DNA from: Eutreptiella sp. 'Long Island Sound 2002' | Taxonomy: Eukaryota > Euglenozoa > Euglenophyceae > Eutreptiales > Eutreptiaceae | Assembly: GCA_964036045.1 (NCBI GenBank) | Contig: OZ038382.1 | Coordinates: forward strand, 78,281,918-78,345,917 | Direction: 5' to 3' | DNA: 64,000 nucleotides | Shown here: positions 49,288 to 61,430 of the stretch, piece by piece | How the letters are laid out: each line of letters begins with the position of its first letter | Numbering within the stretch: the stretch's first letter is position 1 | Notes under the pieces: generated by a model | What the model saw: the letters and a program-made list of their open reading frames with translations, nothing else | Told to the model about the DNA's origin: nothing | Database searches by the model: none | Program-made: the position numbers and the translations under genes

Positions 49288-50054
49288 GGTAGCTGTGGCG
49301 AGAAAAGAGCGGGTGGCCTGTGGCCGCAATATGTTGGGGGGGGGAGCAGATCGAGGTGTCGGCAAACGGAGGTGCACTGACATCATAGGCAGCCCCAATC
49401 GGATGGGGCGCGCAGGAGAGAAACAAGGGGTACCACGAGCGTGGCCATAGTGTGACAAAACAAAGAGCATGGCGCGATGGCGCGGAGTAACATGGGGCCG
49501 CCTGGCGGACCGGGTCGGTGAGCGGGGGTCCCAGGACACACAGGGCGGGGGTGCGAGGGGAGCACCGCGCTGGCGCGGGGTGCTGCAACCCTAGTGGCGC
49601 ACGGGAGTGAGGGGCCCCACGTTGGGATGACGAATCGGACGACTGATGATACCCCTGCACAAGGCGTCACGCTTGAGCGGCGGATACGTCGAATGCAGTC
49701 CCCGTCGCGGCTCCCCGCGTAGCGGCCTGGAAGATTGCCACGGCGAGGTCGACGTCTTGCCAGAGCCGAACTTAGAACGACGTGCCCACTGTGAGCAGGA
49801 AACGGCTTGCAAGGGGGAGGGACGCACTTGAGGTGCGGCACTCAGCCCTTGGAGACACGGGATGAAGAGGGAGAGAGAGAGTGCACCATACGGGTGGAGT
49901 TGAGCGGAGAGGGGGCCACGATGGCAGAGCTGAGTCACGTGGTGGCACGACTATCACGACGATTCACGATTGGTGTCGAGCGTGGCAGTGCATGTAGGCA
50001 ATCCGTCCTACAGCTACCATCCTGAGGGTTTTTAGACTGGTGCCAGGTCACCAG
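49288..50054 (-). other. Element 2 5' UTR
   Basis: A 767-nt leader on the coding strand from the satellite junction to the chosen ORF1 ATG. Part of it (to 49539) is open in the ORF1 frame. Several short ATG frames are present without known domains. No promoter motif is recognised; an internal promoter is expected but unproven. Confidence 0.65.
49293..49312 (-). promoter_or_regulatory. Splice-acceptor-like polypyrimidine tract and AG before ORF1
   Basis: On the coding strand cccgctcttttctcgccacag ends with AG at 49294-49293 and is followed by ctacc and the ORF1 ATG. The core ttttctc plus AG matches the tract ahead of element 1 ORF1. It fits a 3' splice site or spliced-leader acceptor, by inference. 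Confidence 0.45.
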
Positions 50055-50064
50055 GTTGGTGTGG
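50055..50064 (+). repeat. Right target-site duplication of element 2 (10 bp)
   Basis: gttggtgtgg matches 40572-40581 exactly and begins block 3. With the preceding element base it reads ggttggtgtgg, but that extra g is not shared by the left copy. Confidence 0.55.
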
Positions 50065-53000
50065 TGGTGCATGTGTTGGTGTGGTGGTGCATGTGTTGGT
50101 GTGGCGGTGCATGTGTTGGTGTGGCGGTGCATGTATTGGTGTGGTGGTGCATGTGTTGGTGTGGCGGTGCATGTGTTGGTGTGGCGGTGCATGTGTTGGT
50201 GTGGTAGTGCATGTATTGGTGTGGCGGTGCATGTGTTGGTGTGGCGGTGCATGTATTTGTGTGGTGGTGCATGTGTTGGTGTGGTGGTGCCTGTGTTGGT
50301 GTGGTGGTGCATGTGTTGGTGGGGTGGTGCATGTGTTGGTGTGGCGGTGCATGTGTTGGTGTGGCGGTGCATGTGTTGTTGTGGTGGTGCATGTGTTGGT
50401 GTGGCGATGTATGTGTTGGTGTGGTGGTGCATGTGTTGGCGTGGTGGGGCATGTGTTGGTGTGGCGGTCCATCTGTTGGTGTGGTGGTGTATGTGTTGGT
50501 ATGGCGGTGCATGTGTTGGTGAGGCGGTGCATGTGTTGGTGTGGTGGTGCATGTGTTGTTGTGGCGGTGCATGTGTTGGTGTGGCGGTGCATGTGATGAT
50601 GTGGCGGTGCATATGTTGATGTGCTGGTGCATGTGTTGGTGTGGCAGTGCATGTGTTGGTGTGGTGGTGCATGTGTTGGTGTGGTGGTGCATGTGTTGTT
50701 GTGGCGGTGCATGTGTTGGTGTGGCGGTGCATGTGATGATGTGGCGGTGCATATGTTGGTGTGCTGGTGCATGTGTTGGTGTGGCAGTGCATGTGTTGGT
50801 GTGGTGGTGCATGTGTTGGTGGGGTGGTGCATGTGTTGGTATGGCGGTGGATGTGTTGGTGTGGCGGTGCATGTCTTGGTGTGGTGGTGCATGTGTTGGT
50901 GTGGCGGTGAATGTGTTGCTATGGCGGTGCATGTGTTGGTGTGGTGGTGCATGTGTTGGTGTGGCGGTGCATGTTTGTTGGTGTGGTGGTGCATGTGTTG
51001 GTGTGGTGGTGCATGTGTTGGCGTGGTGGAGCATGTGTTGGTGTGGCGGTGCATGCGTTGGTGTGGTGGTGCATGTGTTGGTATGGCGGTGCATGTTTGG
51101 TGGTCTGGTGGTGCAGGTGTTGGTGAGGCGGTGTATGTGTTGGTATGGCGGTGCGTGGGTTGGTGTGGCGGTGCATGTGTTGGTGTGGTGGTGCATGTTT
51201 GGTGGTGTGGTGGTGCAGGTGTTGGTGAGGCGGTGTATGTGTTGGTATGGCGGTGCGTGGGTTGGTGTGGCGGTGCATGTGTTGGTGTGCCGGTGAAGTT
51301 GTCGTGTGGCGGTGCATGTGTTGGTGTAGCGGTGCATGTGTTGGTATGGCGGTGCATGTGTTGGTGTGGTGGTGCATGTGTTGATGTGGTGCTGCATGTG
51401 TTGGTGTGGCGGTGCAGGTGTGGGTGTAGCGGTGCATGTGTTGGTGTGGCGGTGTATATGTTGGTATGGCGGTGCATGTGTTGGTGTGTCGGTGCATGTG
51501 TTGGTGTGGCGGTGCATGTGTTGGTGTGGCGGTGCATGTGTTGCTGTGGCGTTGCATCTGTTGGTGTGGTGGTGCATGTGTTTGTGTGGCGATGCATGTG
51601 TTGATGTGGCGGTGCATGTGTTGGTGTGGCGGTGCATGTGTTGGTGTGGTGGTGCATGTTTTGGTGTGGCGGTGCATGTATTGGTGTGGTGGTGCATGTG
51701 TTGGTGTGGAGGTGCATTTGTTGTTGTTGTGGTGCATGTGTTGGTTTGGCGGTGCATCTGTTGGTGTGGTGGTGCATGTGTTGGTGTGGCAATGCATGTG
51801 TTGATGTGGTGGTGCATGTGTTGGTGTGGCGGTGCATGTGTTGGTGTGGCGGTGCATGTGTTGGTGTGGCGGTGCATGTGTTGGTGTGGTGGTGCATGTG
51901 TTGGTGTGGCGATGCATGTGTTGATGTGGCGGTGCATGTGTTGGTGTGGCGGTGCATGTGTTGGTGTGGCGGTGCATGTGCACATGTGGCGGTACATGTG
52001 TTGGTGTGGCGGTGCATGTGTTGGTGTGGTGGTGCATGTGTTGGTGCGGTGGTGCATGCTTTGGTGTGTTGGTGCATTTGTTGGTGTGGCGGTGCATTTG
52101 TTGGGGTGGCGGTGCATCTGTTGGTGTGGTGGTGCATGTGTTGGTATGGCGGTGCATGTGTTGGTGTGGCGATGCATGTGTTGATATGTTGGTGGATGTG
52201 TTGGTGTGGCGGTGCATGTGTTGGTGTGGCGGTGCATGTGTTGATGGGGCGGTGCATGTGTTGGTGTGGCGGTGCATGTGTTGGTGTGGCGGTGCATGTG
52301 TTGGTGTGGTGGTGCATGTGTTGATGTGGCGGTGCATGTGTTGGTGTGGCGGTGCATGTGTTGGTGTGGCGGTGCATGTGTTGATGGGGCGGTGCATGTG
52401 TTGGTGTGGCGGTACATGTGTTGGTGTGGTGGTGCATGTGTTGGTGTGGTGGTGCATGTGTTGGTGTGGTGGTGCATGTGTTGGTGTGGTGGTGCATGTG
52501 TTGGTGTGGCGGTGCATGTGTTGGTGTGGCGGTGCATCTGTTGGTGTGGTGGTGCATGTTTGTTGGTGTGGTGGTGCATGTGTTGGTGTGGCGATGCATG
52601 TGTTGATGTGGTGGTGCATGTGTTGGTGTGGCAGTGCACGTGTTGGTGTGGCGGTGCATGTGTTGGTGTGGCGGTGCATGTGTTGGTGTGGCAGAGCACG
52701 TGTCGATGTGGTGGTGCATGTGTTGGTGTGGTGGTGCATGTGTTGGTATGGTGGTGCACGTGTTGGTGTGGTGGTGCATGTGTTGGTATGGCGGTGCATG
52801 TGTTGGTGTGGTGGTGCATGTGTTGGTATGGTAGTGCATGTGTTGGTGTGGTGGTGCATGTGTTGGTATGGCGGTGCATGTATTGGTGTGGTGGTGCATG
52901 TGTTGGTGTAGCGGTGCATGTGTTGGTGTGGTGGTGCATGTGTTGGTGTAGCGGTGCATGTGTTGGTGTGGTGGTGCCTGTGTTGGTGTGGGGGTGCATG

Positions 53001-53497
53001 TGTTGGTATGGCGGTGCATGTGTTGGTGTGGTGGTGCATGTGTTGGTATGGTGGTGCATGTGTTGGTGTGGTGGTGCATGTGTTGGTATGGCGGTGCATG
53101 TATTGGTGTGGTGGTGCATGTGTTGGTGTGGCGATGCATGTGTTGATGTGGCGGTGCATGTGTTGATGGGGCGGTGCATGTGTTGGTGTGGCGGTGCACG
53201 TGTTGGTGTGGCGGTGCATGTGTTGGTGTGGCAGAGCATGTGTTGGTGTGGTGGTGCATGTGTTGGTGTGGTGGTGCATGTGTTGGTATGGTGGTGCACG
53301 TGTTGGTGTGGTGGTGCATGTGTTGGTATGGCGGTGCATGTGTTGGTGTGGTGGTGCATGTGTTGGTATGGTGGTGCATGTGTTGGTGTGGTGGTGCATG
53401 TGTTGGTATGGCGGTGCATGTATTGGTGTGGTGGTGCATGTGTTGGTGTAGCGGTGCATGTGTTGGTGTGGTGGTGCATGTGTTGGTGTAGCGGTGC

Positions 53498-56400
53498 ATG
53501 TGTTGGTGTGGTGGTGCCTGTGTTGGTGTGGTGGTGCATGTGTTGGTATGGCGGTGCATGTGTTGGTGTGGTGGTGCATGTGTTGGTGTAGCGGTGCATG
53601 TGTTGGTGTGGCGGTGCATGTGTTGGTGTGGTGGTGCATGTGTTGGTGTGGTGGTGCATGTGTTGGTATGGCGGTGCATGTGTTGGTGTGGTGGTGCATG
53701 TGTTGGTGTAGTGGTGCATGTGTTGGTGTGGCGGTGCATGTGTTGGTGTGGCGGTGCATGTGTTGGGGTGGCGGTGAATCTGTCGGTGTGGTGGTGCATG
53801 TGTTGGTGTGGCGGTGCATGTGTTAGTATGGCGGTGCATGTGTTGGTGAGGCGGTGCATGTGTTGGTGTGGCGGTGCATGTGTTGGTATGGCGGTGCATG
53901 TGTTGGTGAGGCGGTGCATGTGTTGGTATGGTGGTGCATGTGTTGGTGTGGTGGTGCATGTGTTGCTATGGCGGTGCATGTGTTGGTATGGTGGTGCATG
54001 TGTTGGTGTGGCGGTGCATGTGTTGGTGTGGTGATGGATGTGTTGGTGTGGTGATGCATGTATTGGTGTGGCGGTGCATGTGTTGGTGTGGTGGTGCATG
54101 CGTTGGTGTGGTGGTGCATGTGTTGGTGTGGTGGTGCATGTGTTGGTGTGGCGGTGCATGTGTTGGTGTGGCGGTGCGTGTGTTGGTGTGGCGGTGCGTG
54201 TGTTGATGTGGTGATGCATGTGTTGGTGTGGCGGTGCATGTGTTGGTGTGGTGGTGCATGTGTCGTTGTGGCGGTGCATGTGTTGGTGTGGTGGTGCATG
54301 TGTTGGTGAGGTGGTGCATGTGTTGGTGCATGTGTTGGCGTGGCGGTGCATGTGTTGGTGTTTTGGTGCATGTGTTGATGTGGCGGTGCATGCGTTGGTG
54401 TGGCCGTGCATGTGTTGGTGTGGCGGTGCATGTGTTGGTGTGGTGGTGCATGTTTGTTGGTGTGGTGGTGCATGTGTTGGTGTGGCGATGCATGTGTTGA
54501 TGTGGCGGTGCATGTGTTGGTGTGGCGGTGCATGTGTTGGTGTGGCGGTGCATGTGTTGATGGGGCGGTGCGTGTGTTGGTGTGGCGGTGCATGTGTTGG
54601 TGTGGCGGTGCATGTGTTGGTGTGGCAGAGCATGTGTTGGTGTGGCAGAGCATGTGTTGGTGTGGCGGTGCATGTGTTGGTGTGGTGGTGCATGTGTTGG
54701 TGTGGCGGTGCGTGTGTTGGTGTGGTGGTGCATGTGTTGGTGTGGTGGTGCATGTGTTGCGGTAGCGGTGCATGTGTTGGTGTGGTGGTGCATGTGTTGG
54801 TGTGGTGGTGCATGTGTTGGTGTGGTGGTGCATGTGTTGGTATGGCGGTGCATGTGTTGATGTGGTGGTGCATGTTTTGGTGTAGCGGTGCATGTGTTGG
54901 TGTGGTGGTGCATGTGTTGGTGTGGCGGTGCATGTGTTGGGGTGGCGGTGCATCTGTTGGTGTGGCGGTGCATCTGTTGGTGTGGTGGTGCATGTGTTGG
55001 TATGGCGGTGCATGTGTTGGTGAGGCGGTGCATGTGTTGGTGTGGTGGTGCATGTGTTGGTGTGGCGGTGCATGTGTTGGTGTGGCGGTGCATGTGTTGG
55101 TGTGGCAGAGCATGTGTTGGTGTGGCAGAGCATGTGTTGGTGTGGCGGTGCATGTGTTGGTGTGGTGGTGCATGTGTTGGTGTGGCGGTGCGTGTGTTGG
55201 TGTGGTGGTGCATGTGTTGGTGTGGTGGTGCATGTGTTGCGGTAGCGGTGCATGTGTTGGTGTGGCGGTGCATGTGTTGGTGTGGTGGTGCATGTGTTGG
55301 TGTGGTGGTGCATGTGTTGGTATGGCGGTGCATGTGTTGATGTGGTGGTGCATGTGTTGGTGTAGCGGTGCATGTGTTGGTGTGGTGGTGCATGTGTTGG
55401 TGTGGCGGTGCATGTGTTGGGGTGGCGGTGCATCTGTTGGTGTGGCGGTGCATCTGTTGGTGTGGCGGTGCATGTGTTGTTATGGCGGTGCATGTTTGTT
55501 GGTGTGGCGGTGCATGTGTTGGTGTGGTGGTGCATGTGTTGGTGTGGCGGTGCATGTTTGTTGGTGTGGCGGTGCATGTGTTGGTGTGGTGATGCATGTG
55601 TTGGTGTGGCAGTGCATGTGTTGGTGTGGTGGTGCATGTGTTGGTGTGGTGGTGCATGTGTTGGTGTGGCGGTGCATGTGTTGGTGTGGGAGTGCATGTG
55701 TTGGTGTGGAGGTGCAGGTCTTAGTGTGGTGGTGCATGTGTTGGTGTGGCGGTGTGTGTGTTGGTGTGGTGGTGCATGTGTTGGTATGGTGGTGCATGTG
55801 TTGGTGTTTCGGTGCATGTGTTGGTGTGGCGGTGCATGTGTTGCCGTGGTGGTGCATGCGTTGGTGTGGTGGTGCATGTGTTGGTGTGGTGGTGCATGTG
55901 TTGGTGTGGCGGTGCATGTGTTGGTGTGGTGGTGCATGTGTTGGTGTGGCGATGCATGTGTTGATGTGGCGGTGCATGTGTTGATGGGGCGGTGCATGTG
56001 TTGGTGTGGCGGTGCATGTGTTGGTGTGGCGGTGCATGTGTTGGTGTGGCAGAGCATGTGTTGGTGTGGTGGTGCATGTGTTGGTGTGGTGGTGCATGTG
56101 TTGGTATGGTGGTGCACGTGTTGGTGTGGTGGTGCATGTGTTGGTATGGCGGTGCATGTGTTGGTGTGGTGGTGCATGTGTTGGTATGGTGGTGCATGTG
56201 TTGGTGTGGTGGTGCATGTGTTGGTATGGCGGTGCATGTATTGGTGTGGTGGTGCATGTGTTGGTGTAGCGGTGCATGTGTTGGTGTGGTGGTGCATGTG
56301 TTGGTGTAGCGGTGCATGTGTTGGTGTGGTGGTGCCTGTGTTGGTGTGGTGGTGCATGTGTTGGTATGGCGGTGCATGTGTTGGTGTGGTGGTGCATGTG

Positions 56401-59310
56401 TTGGTATGGTGGTGCATGTGTTGGTGTGGTGGTGCATGTGTTGGTGTGGTGGTGCATGTGTTGGTGTGGCGGTGCATGTGTTGGTGTGGTGGTGCATGTG
56501 TTGGTGTGGCGGTGCATGTGTTGGGGTGGCGGTGCATCTGTTGGTGTGGCGGTGCATCTGTTGGTGTGGTGGTGCATGTGTTGGTATGGCGGTGCATGTG
56601 TTGGTGAGGCGGTGCATGTGTTGGTGTGGTGGTGCATGTGTTGGTGTGGCGGTGCATGTGTTGGTGTGGCGGTGCATGTGTTGGTGTGGCAGAGCATGTG
56701 TTGGTGTGGCAGAGCATGTGTTGGTGTGGCGGTGCATGTGTTGGTGTGGTGGTGCATGTGTTGGTGTGGCGGTGCGTGTGTTGGTGTGGTGGTGCATGTG
56801 TTGGTGTGGTGGTGCATGTGTTGCGGTAGCGGTGCATGTGTTGGTGTGGCGGTGCATGTGTTGGTGTGGTGGTGCATGTGTTGGTGTGGTGGTGCATGTG
56901 TTGGTATGGCGGTGCATGTGTTGATGTGGTGGTGCATGTGTTGGTGTAGCGGTGCATGTGTTGGTGTGGTGGTGCATGTGTTGGTGTGGCGGTGCATGTG
57001 TTGGGGTGGCGGTGCATCTGTTGGTGTGGCGGTGCATCTGTTGGTGTGGCGGTGCATGTGTTGTTATGGCGGTGCATGTTTGTTGGTGTGGCGGTGCATG
57101 TGTTGGTGTGGTGGTGCATGTGTTGGTGTGGCGGTGCATGTTTGTTGGTGTGGCGGTGCATGTGTTGGTGTGGTGATGCATGTGTTGGTGTGGCAGTGCA
57201 TGTGTTGGTGTGGTGGTGCATGTGTTGGTGTGGTGGTGCATGTGTTGGTGTGGCGGTGCATGTGTTGGTGTGGGAGTGCATGTGTTGGTGTGGAGGTGCA
57301 GGTCTTAGTGTGGTGGTGCATGTGTTGGTGTGGCGGTGTGTGTGTTGGTGTGGTGGTGCATGTGTTGGTATGGTGGTGCATGTGTTGGTGTTTCGGTGCA
57401 TGTGTTGGTGTGGCGGTGCATGTGTTGCCGTGGTGGTGCATGCGTTGGTGTGGTGGTGCATGTGTTGGTGTGGTGGTGCATGTGTTGGTGTGGCGGTGCA
57501 TGTGTTGGTGTGGTGGTGCATGTGTTGGTGTGGCGATGCATGTGTTGATGTGGCGGTGCATGTGTTGATGGGGCGGTGCATGTGTTGGTGTGGCGGTGCA
57601 TGTGTTGGTGTGGCGGTGCATGTGTTGGTGTGGCAGAGCATGTGTTGGTGTGGTGGTGCATGTGTTGGTGTGGTGGTGCATGTGTTGGTATGGTGGTGCA
57701 CGTGTTGGTGTGGTGGTGCATGTGTTGGTATGGCGGTGCATGTGTTGGTGTGGTGGTGCATGTGTTGGTATGGTGGTGCATGTGTTGGTGTGGTGGTGCA
57801 TGTGTTGGTATGGCGGTGCATGTATTGGTGTGGTGGTGCATGTGTTGGTGTAGCGGTGCATGTGTTGGTGTGGTGGTGCATGTGTTGGTGTAGCGGTGCA
57901 TGTGTTGGTGTGGTGGTGCCTGTGTTGGTGTGGTGGTGCATGTGTTGGTATGGCGGTGCATGTGTTGGTGTGGTGGTGCATGTGTTGGTATGGTGGTGCA
58001 TGTGTTGGTATGGTGGTGCATGTGTTGGTATGGCGGTGCATGTATTGGTGTGGTGGTGCATGTATTGGTGTAGCGGTGCATGTGTTGGTGTGGTGGTGCA
58101 TGTGTTGGTGTAGCGGTGCATGTGTTGGTGTGGCGGTGCATGTGTTGGTGTGGTGGTGCATGTGTTGGTGTGGTGGTGCATGTGTTGGTATGGCGGTGCA
58201 TGTGTTGGTGTGGTGGTGCATGTGTTGGTGTAGGGGTGCATGTGTTGGTGTGGCGGTGCATGTGTTGGTGTGGCGGTGCATGTGTTGGGGTGGCGGTGAA
58301 TCTGTCGGTGTGGTGGTGCATGTGTTGGTGTGGCGGTGCATGTGTTAGTATGGCGGTGCATGTGTTGGTGAGGCGGTGCATGTTTTGGCGTGGCGGTGCA
58401 TCTGTTGGTGTGGTGGTGCATGTGTTGGTGTGGCGGTGCATGTGTTGGTATGGCGGTGCATGTGTTGGTGAGGCGGTGCATGTGTTGGTATGGTGGTGCA
58501 TGTGTTGGTGTGGTGGTGCATCTGTTGCTATAGCGGTGCATGTGTTGGTATGGTGGTGCATGTGTTGGTGTGGCGGTGCATGTGTTGGTGTGGTGATGGA
58601 TGTGTTGGTGTGGTGATGCATGTATTGGTGTGGCGGTGCATGTGTTGGTGTGGTGGTGCATGCGTTGGTGTGGTGGTGCATGTGTTGGTGTGGTGGTGCA
58701 TGTGTTGGTGTGGCGGTGCATGTGTTGGTGTGGCGGTGCGTGTGTTGGTGTGGCGGTGCGTGTGTTGATGTGGTGATGCATGTGTTGGTGTGGCGGTGCA
58801 TGTGTTGGTGTGGTGGTGCATGTGTCGTTGTGGCGGTGCATGTGTTGGTGTGGTGGTGCATGTGTTGGTGAGGTGGTGCATGTGTTGGTGCATGTGTTGG
58901 CGTGGCGGTGCATGTGTTGGTGTTTTGGTGCATGTGTTGATGTGGCGGTGCATGCGTTGGTGTGGCCGTGCATGTGTTGGTGTGGCGGTGCATGTGTTGG
59001 TGTGGTGGTGCATGTTTGTTGGTGTGGTGGTGCATGTGTTGGTGTGGCGATGCATGTGTTGATGTGGCGGTGCATGTGTTGGTGTGGCGGTGCATGTGTT
59101 GATGGGGCGGTGCGTGTGTTGGTGTGGCGGTGCATGTGTTGGTGTGGCGGTGCATGTGTTGGTGTGGCAGAGCATGTGTTGGTGTGGCAGAGCATGTGTT
59201 GGTGTGGCGGTGCATGTGTTGGTGTGGTGGTGCATGTGTTGGTGTGGCGGTGCGTGTGTTGTTGTGGTGGTGCATGTGTTGGTGTGGTGGTGCATGTTTT
59301 GCGGTAGCGG
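53498..59310 (+). repeat. Higher-order repeat, about 4.56-kb period
   Basis: The series at about 53500-54750 recurs 4,562-4,582 bp later at about 58080-59310. Shared markers are gttagtatgg, gaatctgtcgg, the gtgatggatg pair, gtgtcgttgtgg, the 12-bp truncated unit and gtgttttggtg. The offset changes by 20 bp within the copy, showing gain or loss of one unit after duplication. Confidence 0.78.
54990..58150 (+). repeat. Higher-order repeat, 1,584-bp period (two tandem copies)
   Basis: About 54990-56410 recurs at about 56574-57994 with a constant 1,584-bp offset. Identical rare markers are the gcagagcatg pair, gttgcggtagcgg, gttatgg with gtttgttgg, gtgggagtg, gcaggtcttag, gtgtttcgg, gttgccgtgg and gatggggcgg. 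Few differences are seen, indicating recent duplication. Confidence 0.85.
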
Positions 59311-60589
59311 TGCATGTGTTGGTGTGGTGGTGCATGTGTTGGTGTGGTGGTGCATGTGTTGGTGTGGTGGTGCATGTGTTGGTATGGCGGTGCATGTGTT
59401 GATGTGGTGGTGCATGTGTTGGTGTAGCGGTGCATGTGTTGGTGTGGTGGTGCATGTGTTGGTGTGGCGGTGCATGTGTTGGTGAGGCGGTGCATGTGTT
59501 GGTGTGGCGGTGCATCTGTTGGTGTGGCGGTGCATCTGGGGCTGTGGTGGTGCATGTGTTGGTGTGGCGGTGCATGTGTTGTTATGGCGGTGCATGTTTG
59601 TTGGTGTGGCGGTGCATGTGTTGGTGTGGTGGTGCATGTGTTGGTGTGGCGGTGCATGTTTGTTGGTGTGGCGGTGCATGTGTTGGTGTGGTGATGCATG
59701 TGTTGGTGTGGCAGTGCATGTGTTGGTGTGGTGGTGCATGTGTTGGTGTGGTGGTGCATGTGTTGGTGTGGCGGTGCATGTGTTGGTGTGGGAGTGCATG
59801 TGTTGGTGTGGAGGTGCAGGTCTTAGTGTGGTGGTGCATGTGTTGGTGTGGCGGTGCGTGTGTTGGTGTGGTGGTGCATGTGTTGGTATGGTGGTGCATG
59901 TGTTGGTGTTTCGGTGCATGTGTTGGTGTGGCGGTGCATGTGTTGCCGTGGTGGTGCATGCGTTGGTGTGGTGGTGCATGTGTTGGTGTGGTGGTGCATG
60001 TGTTGGTGTGGCGGTGCATGTGTTGGTGTGGCGGTGCATGTGTTGGTGCGGCGGTGCATGTGTTGGTGTGGTGGTGCATGTGGTGGTGTGGTGGTGCATG
60101 TGTTGGTGTGGCGGTGCATGTGTTGGTGTGGCGGTGCATGTGTTGGTATGGCGGTGCATGTGTTGGTGTGGTGATGAATGTGTTGGTGTGGTGGTGCATG
60201 TGTTGCTATGGCGGTGCATGTGTTGGTGTGGCGGTGCATGTGTCGGTGTGGCGGTGCATGTGTTGGTGTAGCGGTGCATGTGTTGGTGTGGCGGTGCATG
60301 TGTTGGTGTGGTGGTGCATGTGTTGCTGTGGCGGTGCATGTGTTGGTGTGGCGGTGCATGTGTTGGTGTGGCGGTCTATGTGCTGGTGTGGCGGTGCATG
60401 TGTTTGGGTGGCGGTGCATGTGTTGGTGTGGCGGTGCATGTGTTGGTGTGGTGGTGCATGTGTTGGTGTGGTGGTGCATGTGTTGGTGTGGTGGTGCATG
60501 TGTTGGTGTGGCGGTGCATGTGTTGGTGTAATGGTGCATGTGTTGGTGTGGTGATGCATGTGTTGGTGTGGTGATGGATGTGTTGGTGT

Positions 60590-61430
60590 GGCGGTGCATG
60601 TGTTGGTGTGGCGGTGCATGTGTTGGTATGGCGGTGGATGTGTTGATGGGGCGGTGCATGTGTTGGTGTGGCGGTGCATGTGTTGGTGTGGTGGTGCATG
60701 CGTTGGTGTGGTGGTAGATGTGTTGGTGTGGTGGTGCATGTGTTGGTGTGGCGGTGCATGTGTTGGTGTGGCGGTGCATGTGTTGGTGTGGCGGTGCGTG
60801 TGTTGGTGTGGTGATGCATGTGTTGGTGTGGCGGTGCATGTGTTGGTGTGGCGGTGCATGTGTTGGTGTGGCGGTGCATGTGTTGGTGTGGTGGTGCATG
60901 TGTCGGTGTGGCGGTGCATGTGTTCGTGTGGTGGTGCATGTGTTGGTGTGGCGGTGCATGTGTTGGTGTGGCGGTGGATGTGTTGGCGTGGCGGTGCATG
61001 TGTTGGTGTGGTGGTGCATGTGTTGGTGTGGCGGTGCATGTGTTGGTATGGCGGTGGATGTGTTGATGGGGCGGTGCATGTGTTGGTGTGGCGGTGCATG
61101 TGTTGGTGTGGTGGTGCATGCGTTGGTGTGGTGGTAGATGTGTTGGTGTGGTGGTGCATGTGTTGGTGTGGCGGTGCATGTGTTGGTGTGGCGGTGCATG
61201 TGTTGGTGTGGCGGTGCGTGTGTTGGTGTGGTGATGCATGTGTTGGTGTGGCGGTGCATGTGTTGGTGTGGCGGTGCATGTGTTGGTGTGGCGGTGCATG
61301 TGTTGGTGTGGTGGTGCATGTGTCGGTGTGGCGGTGCATGTGTTCGTGTGGTGGTGCATGTGTTGGTGTGGCGGTGCATGTGTTGGTGTGGCGGTGGATG
61401 TGTTGGCGTGGCGGTGCATGTGTTGGTGTT
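60590..61430 (+). repeat. Tandem 420-bp higher-order repeat with a distant third copy
   Basis: Twenty-one units (markers gtggatgtgttgatgggg, gtggtagatg, gcggtgcgtg, gtgtcgg, gttcgtg, gttggcgtgg) at about 60590-61009 are repeated at once at about 61010-61429. A third copy lies 1,420 bp further, about 62430-62850, with small changes (gttcttg for gttcgtg). Confidence 0.85.

Larger units (their letters stand above)
40582..50054 (-). mobile_element. Element 2: two-ORF non-LTR retrotransposon (APE-RT-RNase H-CCHC), reverse orientation
   Basis: This is a 9.47-kb insertion of unique sequence in the satellite, coding on the - strand. From 5' (50054) to 3' (40582) it holds a 5' UTR, ORF1 (49287-46294), ORF2 (46285 onward) with endonuclease, RT and RNase H, a frameshifted C-terminal domain with CCHC finger (to 40990), a 3' UTR and a (TCC)n tail. 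No LTRs, integrase or tyrosine recombinase are seen. It shares layout with element 1, but the proteins differ clearly in sequence and ORF coupling, so it is a separate family. All catalytic motifs examined are intact. Confidence 0.93.

Noticed and set aside
46186-49450. Plus-strand open frames (about 290-337 codons) opposite element 2 ORF1
   Set aside because: Antisense shadows in GC-rich coding DNA; no recognisable motif, and the - strand frame is continuous over 3 kb.
17604-50054. LTR retrotransposons or a composite element bounded by inverted repeats
   Set aside because: No long terminal repeats, integrase, protease or primer-binding site were seen. The two insertions have unrelated sequences and separate target-site duplications.
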